Source of the DNA: Marinobacter adhaerens HP15
Lineage (GTDB): Bacteria > Pseudomonadota > Gammaproteobacteria > Pseudomonadales > Oleiphilaceae
DNA: 64,000 bases
Direction: 5' to 3'
Assembly (NCBI RefSeq): GCF_000166295.1
Contig: NC_017506.1
Coordinates: 2,046,001-2,110,000, forward strand
Shown here: in pieces, positions 26,588 through 35,132 of the stretch
How the letters are laid out: the number at the start of each line of letters is the position of its first letter
Position numbering within the stretch: the stretch's first letter is position 1
Made by a program: the position numbers and the translations under genes
The notes under the pieces: model-generated
Seen by the model: only the letters and a program-made list of their open reading frames with translations
Database searches by the model: none
What the model was told of the DNA's origin: nothing

Positions 26588-29331
26588 CCGTTAAGCCTCA
26601 GTAGCAGCTCTTCGCCCTGCGCATTCATGCGCACCTGGATTCCCTCGAGCAACGCAAACATAAGCGCCTCAAGGTGCGGCTGAAGACCATCACCGGAAAC
26701 CTTGATCAATGCGTCACCATTCTGGAGCTGACGGGTTTTCTGGCGGATGTATTCAATTTGCGCTTCAGTCAGCTTGCTTTGGTCATTGAGGGATTGTTCG
26801 CGGTATTCGTTTTCTTTGCGGAGCTGTTCATTGATGCTGATCTGAGTGAGTCGACTCGCATCATCGAAACCACTGAAGAGATCAGTAATTGTCTTGCCTG
26901 TGCTTTCGAAGGTGTCGCTGATCGTGTTGGCTATGGCCTCAACCTGATCTGCGTTCGCCTGAACCTCAGAAATGTCCAGGGAGATCTTCGCCTCGACATT
27001 CTTGATCCGCTCATTGCTGGCAATCTTCTCCATCTCGATGAAGAACTCTTCGGACTTCTCAACCGCTTTTTCGGTTTTCTTAGCCGTGTCCTCCATGGCA
27101 TTGCCGGATTTGACGATAGTGCCGGAGAAGGAGTTGATCTTGCCGGTGGCTTCGTCATATCCGAGCTGAAGAGCTTTGTTGTTCTCCGCGAGCACTGCAG
27201 TGGTTTTGGACACTTCTCCCAGTGCACCACCGCTTGCTGACACCTGACGGTTCAGCTCTTCGACGGCATCAGTAATGCCGCGCTGTGAACCGCTGAACTC
27301 CTCAGTTTTGTTGGCGTTGTCGACCAACTGCTGGGCGTAACGGTTGAACTCCTGGCGTTGATCTTCCGTGATTTCAGTGGTGTAACCCATGGTCTGGCCA
27401 AGGGTTTTGTTCATCTCGTCGTAGCGCTGACTGATCTTCCGAAGTTCTTCGGTTTCGTCCTGCAGCTTCTTGATCTCACCGGTGGCAGGCGCGAAACTGT
27501 CGGCTAGAGATTTGATCTCATCCGCATTGAAGTACTGATAAAGCTTGGAGCCAATGGAACCGAACTCTTCCTCAATGTAATCATTGATGAATGTTCCGAA
27601 GGCATAGCCGCCAGTCAGAGCCAGCCCAAGCAGGCCACCCTTTCCAGCTGTAGTTGAAGCGATACCCTTAATGCTGTTCAGGTTGCCGATAATCGCTTTG
27701 AAACCCTGAGCGCCAGCCAAGGCAGTCAGGCCAGTGCCAACGCTACTCAGCCCTCCGGCGAGGCCACCGATGGCTGGCAGAACCGTATCGATCGCTTTCC
27801 CGACACCCAGAATCTCACCAACCGTTTTCTTGGTGGTGCCATCAAGCTGTTCGAATTCCTCAATCCCTTTGCCAATGGCCTGGAACAGAGGCTCAAGCCC
27901 TTCGGCAATCCCGCTGGATACCTGCACCAATGCCGTGAACGCATCCACCACCCGCTGCATAGCAGACTGCAGCCCTTCCACCGTGGACAGATCCACGTTG
28001 CCAAACAGGCCTACGAACAAATCATCGAGTTCACCGCCCAGATCACCAAAGGATTCGAGCAGGTCTGAGAAGTCCAGCCCGGAGAGCGCTTCGGGGAAGT
28101 TTGCAGCAATAACCTGGAGCTTCTGGTCAATGTCCTGAGCAAGCCCTTCCAGACCGTCCAGAATGGGCGCAAAGGCACCATCACCCAACTTGATCTCATT
28201 ACCCAGGGAATTGAAGATGCTGGTAACACTTTTAACCGCAGAGCGGGTTTCGTCGGTGAGGCGGCCACCCAGGCCAATCAGAGCGGATTCAACGTTGTTG
28301 CGAAGGGTCTGGCCAAGGTTTGCCAGGGTGTCGGATAGTTCCTTTGCTGCTGTTTCAGAAGCTCCGGCATTGTTTTTGAAGGCTTCCAGGTTCTGCGCAA
28401 ACTTTTCAGAGGCGTTGCCCGTAAGGGCCAGCACCGGTGCCAACGCCTCGACAGAACCGAACAGCTTGGCAATGACCTCAGTGTTTCCGCCCGTGGCCTT
28501 CTCCACATCCTCAAGAACACCAGCAAAGCCCTTGCTTTCAAGGGCAGCTGCGTTGAACTCGAGGCCAAGCTCTTTGGCCAGGTCGCTGGCTTCTTTCGAG
28601 GGCTTCAGAATGGCATTGATAGCCGCCCGGATACCGGTGATCGCTTCCGCTGTTCCGGTACCGGTCTCCGCCGTAATGGTTGCGATCGCACCCGCCATCT
28701 CATCGAACGACAGGCCCGCCGCTGCAGCAATGGGAGCCAGCCGACCAATGGCAGCTGACAGTTCCGGAATGGTGGTTTGGCCCAGCTGAACAGCGGTGAA
28801 GAACGAATCTGCGTAGTCCCCGGCTTCATCAGCTGAAGCACCGAAGGCGTTCATCACGCTGACCAAGGCTGTTGTTGTGTCGCCAAGGTCCGCCTTGCCA
28901 GCGATCGCCAGCTGTTCAGCAGCCGCGATCAGCTCCAGGGAATCCTTGTAATCAACGCCCGCCGAGATTGCTCCATAGGTAGCGCTGGTGATCTGGTCAA
29001 GGGATGCGGTGGAGCGCTCCGAATACTCCAGAATCTGAGCCTGAAAATCCCGGAGATTATCCGCCGGCTGCCCGATCAGGGTGGCGATCTCACCGAACGC
29101 GGTATCGAAGTCATCCGACAGCTTCACCGCGAAGGCCGTGATACCCACACCAGCAGCAGCCAGAGCAAGATCCAGCTTCACGATGCTGTCTGTGATATCG
29201 GCCAGAACGCCGGTCACATTCCCTGTTTTGTCCACCAGGCCATCCAGCCCACGGCCAACTGAGTTGATGGCACCGCCAGTGTTATCAACCCCACCGAAGA
29301 TCAGCTCTACCGTTTTCTTGAGGTCTGCCAT
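26584..29331 (-). CDS. Tail tape-measure protein
   Basis: The 915-residue product has a TP901-type tape-measure core (residues about 80-330: FGEIATLIGQPADNLRDFQ, GTAEAITGIRAAINAILKPS), long amphipathic helices and hydrophobic segments around residues 555-600 (TTAGKGGLLGLALTGGYAFG). The ATG at 29331 follows GGAGAAAAC. At about 0.15 nm per residue it predicts a tail of roughly 137 nm (family rule of thumb). It lies directly after a terminator-ended extra gene, so it may be read only by antiterminated transcripts. Confidence 0.92.
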   Translation of the reverse strand: MADLKKTVELIFGGVDNTGGAINSVGRGLDGLVDKTGNVTGVLADITDSIVKLDLALAAAGVGITAFAVKLSDDFDTAFGEIATLIGQPADNLRDFQAQILEYSERSTASLDQITSATYGAISAGVDYKDSLELIAAAEQLAIAGKADLGDTTTALVSVMNAFGASADEAGDYADSFFTAVQLGQTTIPELSAAIGRLAPIAAAAGLSFDEMAGAIATITAETGTGTAEAITGIRAAINAILKPSKEASDLAKELGLEFNAAALESKGFAGVLEDVEKATGGNTEVIAKLFGSVEALAPVLALTGNASEKFAQNLEAFKNNAGASETAAKELSDTLANLGQTLRNNVESALIGLGGRLTDETRSAVKSVTSIFNSLGNEIKLGDGAFAPILDGLEGLAQDIDQKLQVIAANFPEALSGLDFSDLLESFGDLGGELDDLFVGLFGNVDLSTVEGLQSAMQRVVDAFTALVQVSSGIAEGLEPLFQAIGKGIEEFEQLDGTTKKTVGEILGVGKAIDTVLPAIGGLAGGLSSVGTGLTALAGAQGFKAIIGNLNSIKGIASTTAGKGGLLGLALTGGYAFGTFINDYIEEEFGSIGSKLYQYFNADEIKSLADSFAPATGEIKKLQDETEELRKISQRYDEMNKTLGQTMGYTTEITEDQRQEFNRYAQQLVDNANKTEEFSGSQRGITDAVEELNRQVSASGGALGEVSKTTAVLAENNKALQLGYDEATGKINSFSGTIVKSGNAMEDTAKKTEKAVEKSEEFFIEMEKIASNERIKNVEAKISLDISEVQANADQVEAIANTISDTFESTGKTITDLFSGFDDASRLTQISINEQLRKENEYREQSLNDQSKLTEAQIEYIRQKTRQLQNGDALIKVSGDGLQPHLEALMFALLEGIQVRMNAQGEELLLRLNG

Positions 29332-29345
29332 GTTTTCTCCGGGCA

Positions 29346-29370
29346 TAAAAAAACCCTGCCGAGGCAGGGT
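29346..29370 (-). terminator. Terminator inside the late operon (after DUF4124 gene)
   Basis: On the minus strand, ACCCTGCC-TC-GGCAGGGT is followed by seven T residues. It sits between the DUF4124 gene and the tape measure, whose ribosome site begins a few bases further on. Confidence 0.85.
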
Positions 29371-29390
29371 TCATTGGTTCAGAGTTTGCT

Positions 29391-29807
29391 CTAGCTGCAG
29401 TAATAAGCGACTTCGCTTTCCCAGCGAGTCACGCGGTCTTCCGCATCTCTCCGCTCGCTTTGTTTGTAACCGCGCCGGAGAAGCTGATCGAGCTCATTCT
29501 CATACCTTTGAAGGATAATCTTTGCCTTCCGGCATGAACTGGATTCTGTGCGGGGTTTCTGAGAAGTTGAAGCAATATCGCTGTCGGCTCTGCGCTCGGC
29601 GCGTTCCTGGTCTATGCGATCCAGCATTTCTCGCTGGCGATCCGTAACCATGGAGCCGGTCTTGCTCTCCCGTATCTGAACTTCTTCCTGCTGACCAGGT
29701 GGAGGCTGGTTCCCAAAGTGAACGTTGCCGTTCTCATCAGTCCACTTATAAACCTGGGCAAAGGCAGAGAATGAAAGGGTGGCCAGAAACAGTAGTAAGA
29801 AGCGCAT
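29391..29807 (-). CDS. Exported DUF4124-domain protein, a probable prophage moron
   Basis: The 138-residue product has a Sec signal (MRFLLLFLATLSFSAFAQ), then the DUF4124 core VYKWTDENGNVHFGNQPPP, and a charged helical C-terminus with two cysteines. DUF4124 proteins are usually host envelope proteins of unknown role, so this gene is foreign to tail assembly. It has a near-perfect ribosome site (GGAGGTAATAC) and its own terminator, as lysogenic-conversion genes do. It separates the tail chaperone from the tape measure, which are normally adjacent. Confidence 0.85.
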   Translation of the reverse strand: MRFLLLFLATLSFSAFAQVYKWTDENGNVHFGNQPPPGQQEEVQIRESKTGSMVTDRQREMLDRIDQERAERRADSDIASTSQKPRTESSSCRKAKIILQRYENELDQLLRRGYKQSERRDAEDRVTRWESEVAYYCS

Positions 29808-29846
29808 GTATTACCTCCGTGTAACAGTTTGTAAAACCTTAGCACA

Positions 29847-29999
29847 TTACTTTTTGCTCTGCGCTTCGAACCATAGTGCCCACAAGGCCACTTCCGTTTC
29901 CGTTAGGTAGCCCTCTGGAAACACATCGGGCCGGATCTCAAACAGAAACCGGCCCTTACGATCCGCCAGGGCTAAGCTTGCCTGGATGTCTGGGTCTTT
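29847..29999 (-). CDS. Tail chaperone T extension, made by -1 frameshift
   Basis: From the slip site, the -1 frame stays open for 50 codons to a TAA at 29847. It has no start of its own and ends with GYLTETEVALWALWFEAQSK, a sequence type typical of the T part of G/GT chaperones. The fused G-T product (about 210 residues) would bind the tape measure and recruit tail protein. It was found by reading past the G stop in the other frame. Confidence 0.75.
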   Translation of the reverse strand, partial: KDPDIQASLALADRKGRFLFEIRPDVFPEGYLTETEVALWALWFEAQSKK

Positions 30000-30478
30000 C
30001 CAGAGGGCTTTCGCTTTACCTGGGCAACCTTGCCCTGGCCAGTCAGGTCGTAGATCTGATTGGACAACTCCAGGAAGTCCGTAGGAAATGCCTCTGCAAT
30101 CCGCACGACATCGCTGCGTTTGAGTTTTGGAGCAATTACCGCCATTTCAACGTGAGCTAGTTTCTTGGCGAGAGCCGGAGGAGAATCCTCACTGATTCCC
30201 AAGGCTTCAAGCATGCCCTGAATCTTTTCGGCTTCACTTCCCGCAAGTTTCTCCAACGCTTTTACCAGCAGCTTACTTTTATCGGCTTCCTGATCAGCTC
30301 TCGCCAGCTCTTCAGCAGTCAAACCCCGAACACGAAACACCACCGGGACCGGCTTGGCATCATCCCCCTCACCCTCATAGCCAGCAAAGCCAGCAGCGGT
30401 GAGACCAGAGAGCGGGACATCCTGTGCCCGCTCCTGGAACTTCGCCTTGCGGAAAGCGGCAAGGTCGAAATTACTCAC
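29972..30478 (-). CDS. Tail assembly chaperone (gpG-like)
   Basis: The 168-residue product has FDLAAFRKAKFQERAQDVPL and a domain about residues 45-145 rich in small helices, of the tail-chaperone type (ELARADQEADKSKLLVKALE). It lies between the major tail gene and the tape-measure module as in lambda. The GTG start overlaps the tail-tube stop (GTGA). A slippery TGGAAAG occurs 9 codons before the stop, allowing the longer GT form. Confidence 0.8.
   Translation of the reverse strand: MSNFDLAAFRKAKFQERAQDVPLSGLTAAGFAGYEGEGDDAKPVPVVFRVRGLTAEELARADQEADKSKLLVKALEKLAGSEAEKIQGMLEALGISEDSPPALAKKLAHVEMAVIAPKLKRSDVVRIAEAFPTDFLELSNQIYDLTGQGKVAQVKRKPSGKTQTSRQA
29996..30002 (-). other. Programmed -1 ribosomal frameshift site
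   Basis: On the minus strand, the heptamer T-GGA-AAG is read in the G frame. Lambda uses G-GGA-AAG at the same gene. Slipping back one base changes GGA-AAG to the frame that stays open through the T extension. No strong downstream pseudoknot was identified. Confidence 0.75.
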
Positions 30479-31446
30479 AGCGATACCTCTTTGCCCTTCT
30501 CATCCACGTTGATGGTACAGGCAGCAACGATATCGCCACCGGCTGGGAAGGTCCGGGCAATGGACAGAACGCCCTGTTCAATGAAGTGCTGGGGCCGGTT
30601 CTTGTCTGGGTAGAACCGGAAGTACAGGTTCTGGCCCTGAACAGCCGCGATGGTATCGCTGATACCATCCGTGAGATCCACACTGAACGTCGCGTTGTTC
30701 AGGCTCTGGGAGCGGGAGTTCTTCACCCGGGTATAGGTCTGTTTACTGGATGAGGAATAGCCCACTTCAGAAGGCACGAAGTCATACGCATCGAACGCTT
30801 CAATGAACTCCGGAGTGGCAAAGCTGGCATAAACACCCTTTGGAACACTGCCGGTGTGGATCTTCTTCAGTGCAGAGCTGAAACTCACCTCACCATTCAC
30901 GTAGTCAATGGTGGCGATCGGGAACACAGCGCTTTCCATGTGCACGTTCACCAGCTGGAAGATCTCGCCTTCGGTTACAGCGGCAGCAGAAGCGCTGGTC
31001 ATGCGGACCTGAGCCAGTTCAATGGAGCCGACAGCAATGAGAGGCGGGCCACCGGCATCACCACGAACTTCCGAAAACGCGGTGCCTTCAGTACCGGCAA
31101 CCGCTGTCACATCCCCAGCACCATCACACACGATGCTGTTGATCATGTGGGTTTCAGTGGACGCACGAGTTACTGCAATGTTGGACTGAGCCGCCACTGC
31201 CAGTTCCACGCCCGACACAAAAGCGGTGAAGGCGGCGATCGCTACCGCATCATTTCCAGTGGCTGGGGAGCAAGCACCACCGGTCACCACTCCATCAGCC
31301 CGAACCACGGGCGCAAAGCCCGCAGCCTGGGACCAAAGCTCTTCGCCAGATTCAAAGGTTTGTGCATCGCCGGAATCCGACAGTGCGGTCATGGGAAAGG
31401 CGTTCTGCCCGCCTTCAAATTCGAGCAGCGCGTTGTCTGTAGACAT
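30475..31446 (-). CDS. Major tail tube protein
   Basis: The 323-residue product of siphovirus tail-tube type is taken from the ATG at 31446, preceded by AGGAGA; an upstream in-frame codon was rejected. Features include an N-terminal LLEFEGGQNAFPMTALSDSG and a C-terminal domain (SSSSKQTYTRVKNSRSQSL; NLYFRFYPDKNRPQHFIEQG). Position directly before the tail chaperone supports the call. Larger than lambda gpV, so it may carry an extra surface domain. Confidence 0.78.
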   Translation of the reverse strand: MSTDNALLEFEGGQNAFPMTALSDSGDAQTFESGEELWSQAAGFAPVVRADGVVTGGACSPATGNDAVAIAAFTAFVSGVELAVAAQSNIAVTRASTETHMINSIVCDGAGDVTAVAGTEGTAFSEVRGDAGGPPLIAVGSIELAQVRMTSASAAAVTEGEIFQLVNVHMESAVFPIATIDYVNGEVSFSSALKKIHTGSVPKGVYASFATPEFIEAFDAYDFVPSEVGYSSSSKQTYTRVKNSRSQSLNNATFSVDLTDGISDTIAAVQGQNLYFRFYPDKNRPQHFIEQGVLSIARTFPAGGDIVAACTINVDEKGKEVSL

Positions 31447-31503
31447 AGGGTTTCTCCTGGTTTTCAAGCGCCACCGGGCGCGGGGTTTGTCTGTCTGGAG
31501 GTG

Positions 31504-31914
31504 TTACTCGTAAGGGCTGGTGTTGCTGGTTTCGTAGACGACCTGGAAGGTCACCAGAATGATCATTTCGTTCTGGCCTCCATCAGGGGAGTCCAGAACC
31601 GAATCCGTGTAACTGATGTGCTTGCAGAGCCCGCCAAGGGTCTGATCGCTGGCCAGGGCGTTATCCAGCAGAGCCGCAAGCATCTGGTTGCCCTGGACAC
31701 TAGAATTGATCGTGAGGTCTCGTTTGGCCATCTCCCCAACGTTGAGCGTCAGGGTCATTTCATACTTCCGGTACTTGAGCTTTTCGGCCGTTTCGGAGGG
31801 GTCCCAGATAACGCGTGCAGGGAGCTCCTGTTCGCTGTCCAGTTGTTCACCCCGTTTGGCGTTTAAGCGGTCAGCAAATGCCTGCACAACCTGTTCTCGA
31901 ATACTGTCTGGCAT
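31504..31914 (-). CDS. Tail terminator/completion protein (gpU-like)
   Basis: The 136-residue product begins PDSIREQVVQAFADRLNAKR and ends with strands typical of small tail-terminator proteins that cap the tail tube at the head side. Its start overlaps the gpZ-like stop by 1 bp, and it precedes the tail tube, the lambda Z-U-V order. Assigned by position and overall fold pattern. Confidence 0.7.
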   Translation of the reverse strand: MPDSIREQVVQAFADRLNAKRGEQLDSEQELPARVIWDPSETAEKLKYRKYEMTLTLNVGEMAKRDLTINSSVQGNQMLAALLDNALASDQTLGGLCKHISYTDSVLDSPDGGQNEMIILVTFQVVYETSNTSPYE

Positions 31915-32531
31915 CAGAAGCCCCTCAGAATCGCGTCGATTTCTTTCTCGAATTGCTGCATCTGATACAGCGCCAGCGGCTCAGCAATGTCTTCTTTCAC
32001 GTCGGTGAACACCTGTGAAAGCGAGGGTCCGTAGAAGACTTTGATCCTTCCGCCCTCAGAACCGATCTTTGAACGCCGACCAGCGATCGCAACACGGCCA
32101 CTAGTGCCAGGCAGAACGATGTAGAACGGCTTGCCTTCAATCTCACTGTCACCGTCAAACACCTTGGCGCCGCCCGCTGGCTTCACCTTGACTCGGATTC
32201 CACGCTTCGGAATCGCAGGAGGCTTGAGCCAGCTGGTTTTGTCACCGGAAATACTGGTGTCCGTTGAGAAGCGAGAAAGCAGAAGGCCTCGGGAGGGTGT
32301 CGAGATCTTTGCCTGAAGCTTTTTCTGTGAGGCCTTGGTGATCGTCATCAGGCTCTTCACATAAGCGGCATTCAGACGAACCTGTTTCCGGATTTCCTTG
32401 CTGGATTCGGTGCGGCTTTTCGTCACCGTTTTGTTCAGGGATCTGGCGTGAGCTCGGCTTGCACCATCTGAGAACTTAGCCAGCAGGGCCCGCACTTCCT
32501 GCAGGCTGGAGCGATCAACCTCAACTTGCAT
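31914..32531 (-). CDS. Minor tail protein Z-like
   Basis: The 205-residue basic protein opens QVEVDRSSLQEVRALLAKFS and has the segment AHARSLNKTVTKSRTESSKEI characteristic of the prophage minor tail protein Z family. It helps complete and connect the tail to the head. It overlaps the upstream head-tail joining gene by 11 bp. Confidence 0.82.
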   Translation of the reverse strand: MQVEVDRSSLQEVRALLAKFSDGASRAHARSLNKTVTKSRTESSKEIRKQVRLNAAYVKSLMTITKASQKKLQAKISTPSRGLLLSRFSTDTSISGDKTSWLKPPAIPKRGIRVKVKPAGGAKVFDGDSEIEGKPFYIVLPGTSGRVAIAGRRSKIGSEGGRIKVFYGPSLSQVFTDVKEDIAEPLALYQMQQFEKEIDAILRGF

Positions 32532-32835
32532 TTGCGTAGTGCCTCGTCACCTGCCCGTCATCCGTGATCAGCCCGTCCAGTATCCAATCGATTCCGTCGA
32601 TGGTTACCTTATCTCCGCGCCGGGGCCGATCAACATAGCTCTTCCGGATCTCAATCTGATTCCGGAACGAAGGCATATTCGTCTCATACACCTGGCGCTG
32701 CTCAACAGCCCTATCCAAAATGCAGCGGATCTGAAAGCTGGCGCCCTGGCCATCGGTGTACACCGCATCCACGGCGAACTGTTCATCAATGGCGGACTCA
32801 AGCCGGCCCGCCACTGAATCGAACTTGCTGGCCAT
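32521..32835 (-). CDS. Head-tail joining protein (FII-like)
   Basis: The 104-residue beta-rich product contains IRKSYVDRPRRGDKVTIDGIDWILDG, typical of FII/head-tail connector proteins that interface with the tail. It lies in the lambda FII slot before Z. The start overlaps the previous stop by 1 bp. Confidence 0.75.
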   Translation of the reverse strand: MASKFDSVAGRLESAIDEQFAVDAVYTDGQGASFQIRCILDRAVEQRQVYETNMPSFRNQIEIRKSYVDRPRRGDKVTIDGIDWILDGLITDDGQVTRHYANAS

Positions 32836-33098
32836 CAGCTGCCGCTTTGCTCGTCGCCGGCTTCGTCATCGTCCGATGCGTCACCGCTGGCATCTGGTGC
32901 AGCGCCAGATGCCAGCACAGGACGCTCACCTACTTCGCCATCGTCCTTGATCACGCGAACGCAGCTTTCATACTTCTTTAGCTCAGCAGCGGTCATTTCA
33001 GTTTTGGTACCCGCTTTGATAATGGTTTTTTCGCCGGTGGATTTATCCCGGTCTTCCACCCGCTTGATAAACACCACTTTGGTTTTCTTCGCAGCCAT
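32835..33098 (-). CDS. Small acidic phage head-tail region protein
   Basis: The 87-residue product has a short N-terminal beta hairpin (KTKVVFIKRVEDRDKSTGEK) and an acidic low-complexity tail (DASGDASDDDEAGDEQSGS). The ATG at 33098 is supported by AAAGGTGA. It occupies the slot of lambda FI, another acidic accessory to packaging. Function by position only. Confidence 0.65.
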   Translation of the reverse strand: MAAKKTKVVFIKRVEDRDKSTGEKTIIKAGTKTEMTAAELKKYESCVRVIKDDGEVGERPVLASGAAPDASGDASDDDEAGDEQSGS

Positions 33099-33130
33099 GT
33101 CATTCACCTTTCAGGATTCGATTCAGATAT

Positions 33131-33167
33131 GAAAAAGCCGGCCCATCTCATCGAAACAGGCCGGCTT
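33131..33167 (-). terminator. Terminator after the capsid gene
   Basis: On the minus strand, AAGCCGGCC/GGCCGGCTT with a 15-nt loop is followed by five T residues, 24 bp after the capsid stop. It could give extra capsid-region transcript relative to tail genes. Confidence 0.75.
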
Positions 33168-33190
33168 AATTCAGGGTTTCTGTGTTCCGG

Positions 33191-34210
33191 TTACGGAGTC
33201 GGCAGCACCTTCGCACACAGGGTGGCGTCGATCCGACGAAGAACCGGCAGCGGGCCGGACTGAGTCATGATGTACTCAACGCCAGGATCATTGTCCGGCC
33301 AGTTCTTTGGCCACATTTCCGCTTCCTGGTACTGCGCGTTGGCATCCAGGATCGCGCCATAGGTGCGCACCCCACTGGCACCAGCGACACCGGCAATTAC
33401 GATGTGACCATATGGAATGAAGTACTGCTTGTTACCTTGCGCATCCTTGTACCAGCCTTTGTACTCCCAGAGTTCCGCACCATTTTCACGGAAGCGGCCA
33501 GCGTACGATGCATCCAGTTCGGCAGGTGCCATTTCAAAGCGGGACTCGGAGCCGCGGCGAGTCTCAGCCAGGTCTTTGAACTCTTCATCTCTAAACGCCG
33601 CACGGAGGGTTCCCGGGCCAAAGAACACGTGCGTTGCCGGAGATTCCAACAGTTCAAACCAGTCCTGAAAATCCTCAACTGGCTTGGCCGTGGTCTGATT
33701 CCAGGCACCCGCGCCACCTGAGATATCGATGGTTAGGTTAGGATCGCGCCGAAAGTCCAGCAGCTTTTCCGGATACCGGGGGCCCGAAACAACCACCTGC
33801 CCTGTAAGCAGCACCTGGGACAGTATCCACTCTTCACGGCGGCGGATCTTCTTACGGTGAGTGGCCAACAGGTCCATTCGGATCGCGTCTGCCCTTTCCT
33901 CTGGCGTCAGCGGTCCGCTGAACCCTTCACCAGGACGGCGCTCCAAAACACGATCAGGGCTCACAACATCCTTCGGTTTCAGATAGGGCGGAATGAACTT
34001 CCGAAGTTCTCCACCAGGCTGCTGGCTCACCTGGCCAGGAACATAGGGACTCACAAACGGAGCCAGTTTGAAATCTTCATCCCAGGCATCAAAGGCAATT
34101 TCTTTGGTGCCAAAAGTCACGAACCCCGGGCAAAAGAGGTTCAGCAGGAACGGCATGAACGGATCCAGACGGCGGGTACCGTCCAGCAACTCAGTGGTGC
34201 TGTAGGTCAT
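33191..34210 (-). CDS. Major capsid protein (lambda gpE family)
   Basis: The 339-residue product of the lambda gpE family has the N-terminal YSTTELLDGTRRLDPFMPFL, a segment FGTKEIAFDAWDEDFKLAPFV, the sequence RREEWILSQVLLTGQVVVSG and a C-terminal domain ending CAKVLPTP. It forms the icosahedral shell with the decoration protein encoded just upstream. Full length; a terminator follows. Confidence 0.93.
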   Translation of the reverse strand: MTYSTTELLDGTRRLDPFMPFLLNLFCPGFVTFGTKEIAFDAWDEDFKLAPFVSPYVPGQVSQQPGGELRKFIPPYLKPKDVVSPDRVLERRPGEGFSGPLTPEERADAIRMDLLATHRKKIRRREEWILSQVLLTGQVVVSGPRYPEKLLDFRRDPNLTIDISGGAGAWNQTTAKPVEDFQDWFELLESPATHVFFGPGTLRAAFRDEEFKDLAETRRGSESRFEMAPAELDASYAGRFRENGAELWEYKGWYKDAQGNKQYFIPYGHIVIAGVAGASGVRTYGAILDANAQYQEAEMWPKNWPDNDPGVEYIMTQSGPLPVLRRIDATLCAKVLPTP

Positions 34211-34271
34211 GGGGTGATCTCCTCAGATCTGGTTAATCAGGTGATGCTGGTAACGCAGGGCTACCGGGCGA

Positions 34272-34640
34272 TCACTCCGGGGTTACAAGTGAAATGGGCG
34301 TGCCGTCGAACGCGGCCAGCTGCTCCGTGGCGCTCCAGCTGGTGTGGAACTTCACCTGGGTTTTGTCCAGGTCGCCACCCTTGGCAAAGACCACATTCAT
34401 GGCACCACCAGAAGCGTCCGCATCGTGGTTCAGAACACCTACAGGCACCTGTGAACCATTGGTTGCGTCCTGCTGGGATTCCACCAGTTCGCCACTGGCA
34501 GAAACGCGGCCAATCACGGTACCGCGCTCCAGGTTCTGGCCACTGGACAGTGTGCCGCTGTCGAATGCCACCAGGCCGCCCAAGATGAACGGCGCCGGCT
34601 GGTAAGGCACGTATGAAGAGCCTGCGTAGATATCAGACAT
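34272..34640 (-). CDS. Head decoration protein (gpD-like)
   Basis: The 122-residue product includes FILGGLVAFDSGTLSSGQNLERGTVIG and a beta-rich remainder, the HDPD/gpD type that trimerises on the mature capsid. It lies between the protease-scaffold gene and the major capsid gene, as in lambda. ATG start with GAGG upstream. Confidence 0.88.
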   Translation of the reverse strand: MSDIYAGSSYVPYQPAPFILGGLVAFDSGTLSSGQNLERGTVIGRVSASGELVESQQDATNGSQVPVGVLNHDADASGGAMNVVFAKGGDLDKTQVKFHTSWSATEQLAAFDGTPISLVTPE

Positions 34641-34703
34641 GGTTGTTTCCTCTCGGTTAAAAACAGGTTCTCAAACCGCCCGCCAGTGGCGAGCCGTTCC
34701 GGG

Positions 34704-35132
34704 TTAGTGGACTTTCTTGCTGCAGCCGGTGGCCTTGGCATGAGCAGCGGCCAGCTTGGCACCGCCCTTGAGCTCTCCGCCCTCTTCGCCGGCTGCGGCA
34801 TCCGCCGCGATTTCCGGCTGCTTGGTATTGCCCATGGCTGCATCCAACAGGCCTTGAGGGCCAGCCGCTACGGTGACGTGCTTATCTGCAGCGGCCAACA
34901 TCTCCTTGGCATCCTCCACAGACATCGTGGTTTTGAACGCCAGGTGCTGGGCCAGCTTGGTGCGGCCTTCGGCTTCGTCACACTGCAGGATGCCGGCAAT
35001 GCGGGCCTGCTCAGTGGCGGCTGCATCAGCGGCCAGCTTGGTGGTGTCTACGGTATCCGGTTGCTCAGTGCTGGCTTCCGGGGCGGATGCCGGTGCTGTG
35101 GCCGCCGGCTTGGTCTTTGATTCAACCGTCAT
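34704..35132 (-). CDS. Nested capsid scaffold (Nu3-like), in-frame internal start
   Basis: An ATG at 35132 within the protease frame follows GGAGTTAGCACT and would give a 142-residue protein equal to the protease C-terminus. It begins TVESKTKPAATAPASAPEAS and continues with charged helices, as scaffolds do. Lambda makes Nu3 from gene C in this way. Independent translation is inferred from the ribosome site. Confidence 0.65.
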   Translation of the reverse strand: MTVESKTKPAATAPASAPEASTEQPDTVDTTKLAADAAATEQARIAGILQCDEAEGRTKLAQHLAFKTTMSVEDAKEMLAAADKHVTVAAGPQGLLDAAMGNTKQPEIAADAAAGEEGGELKGGAKLAAAHAKATGCSKKVH

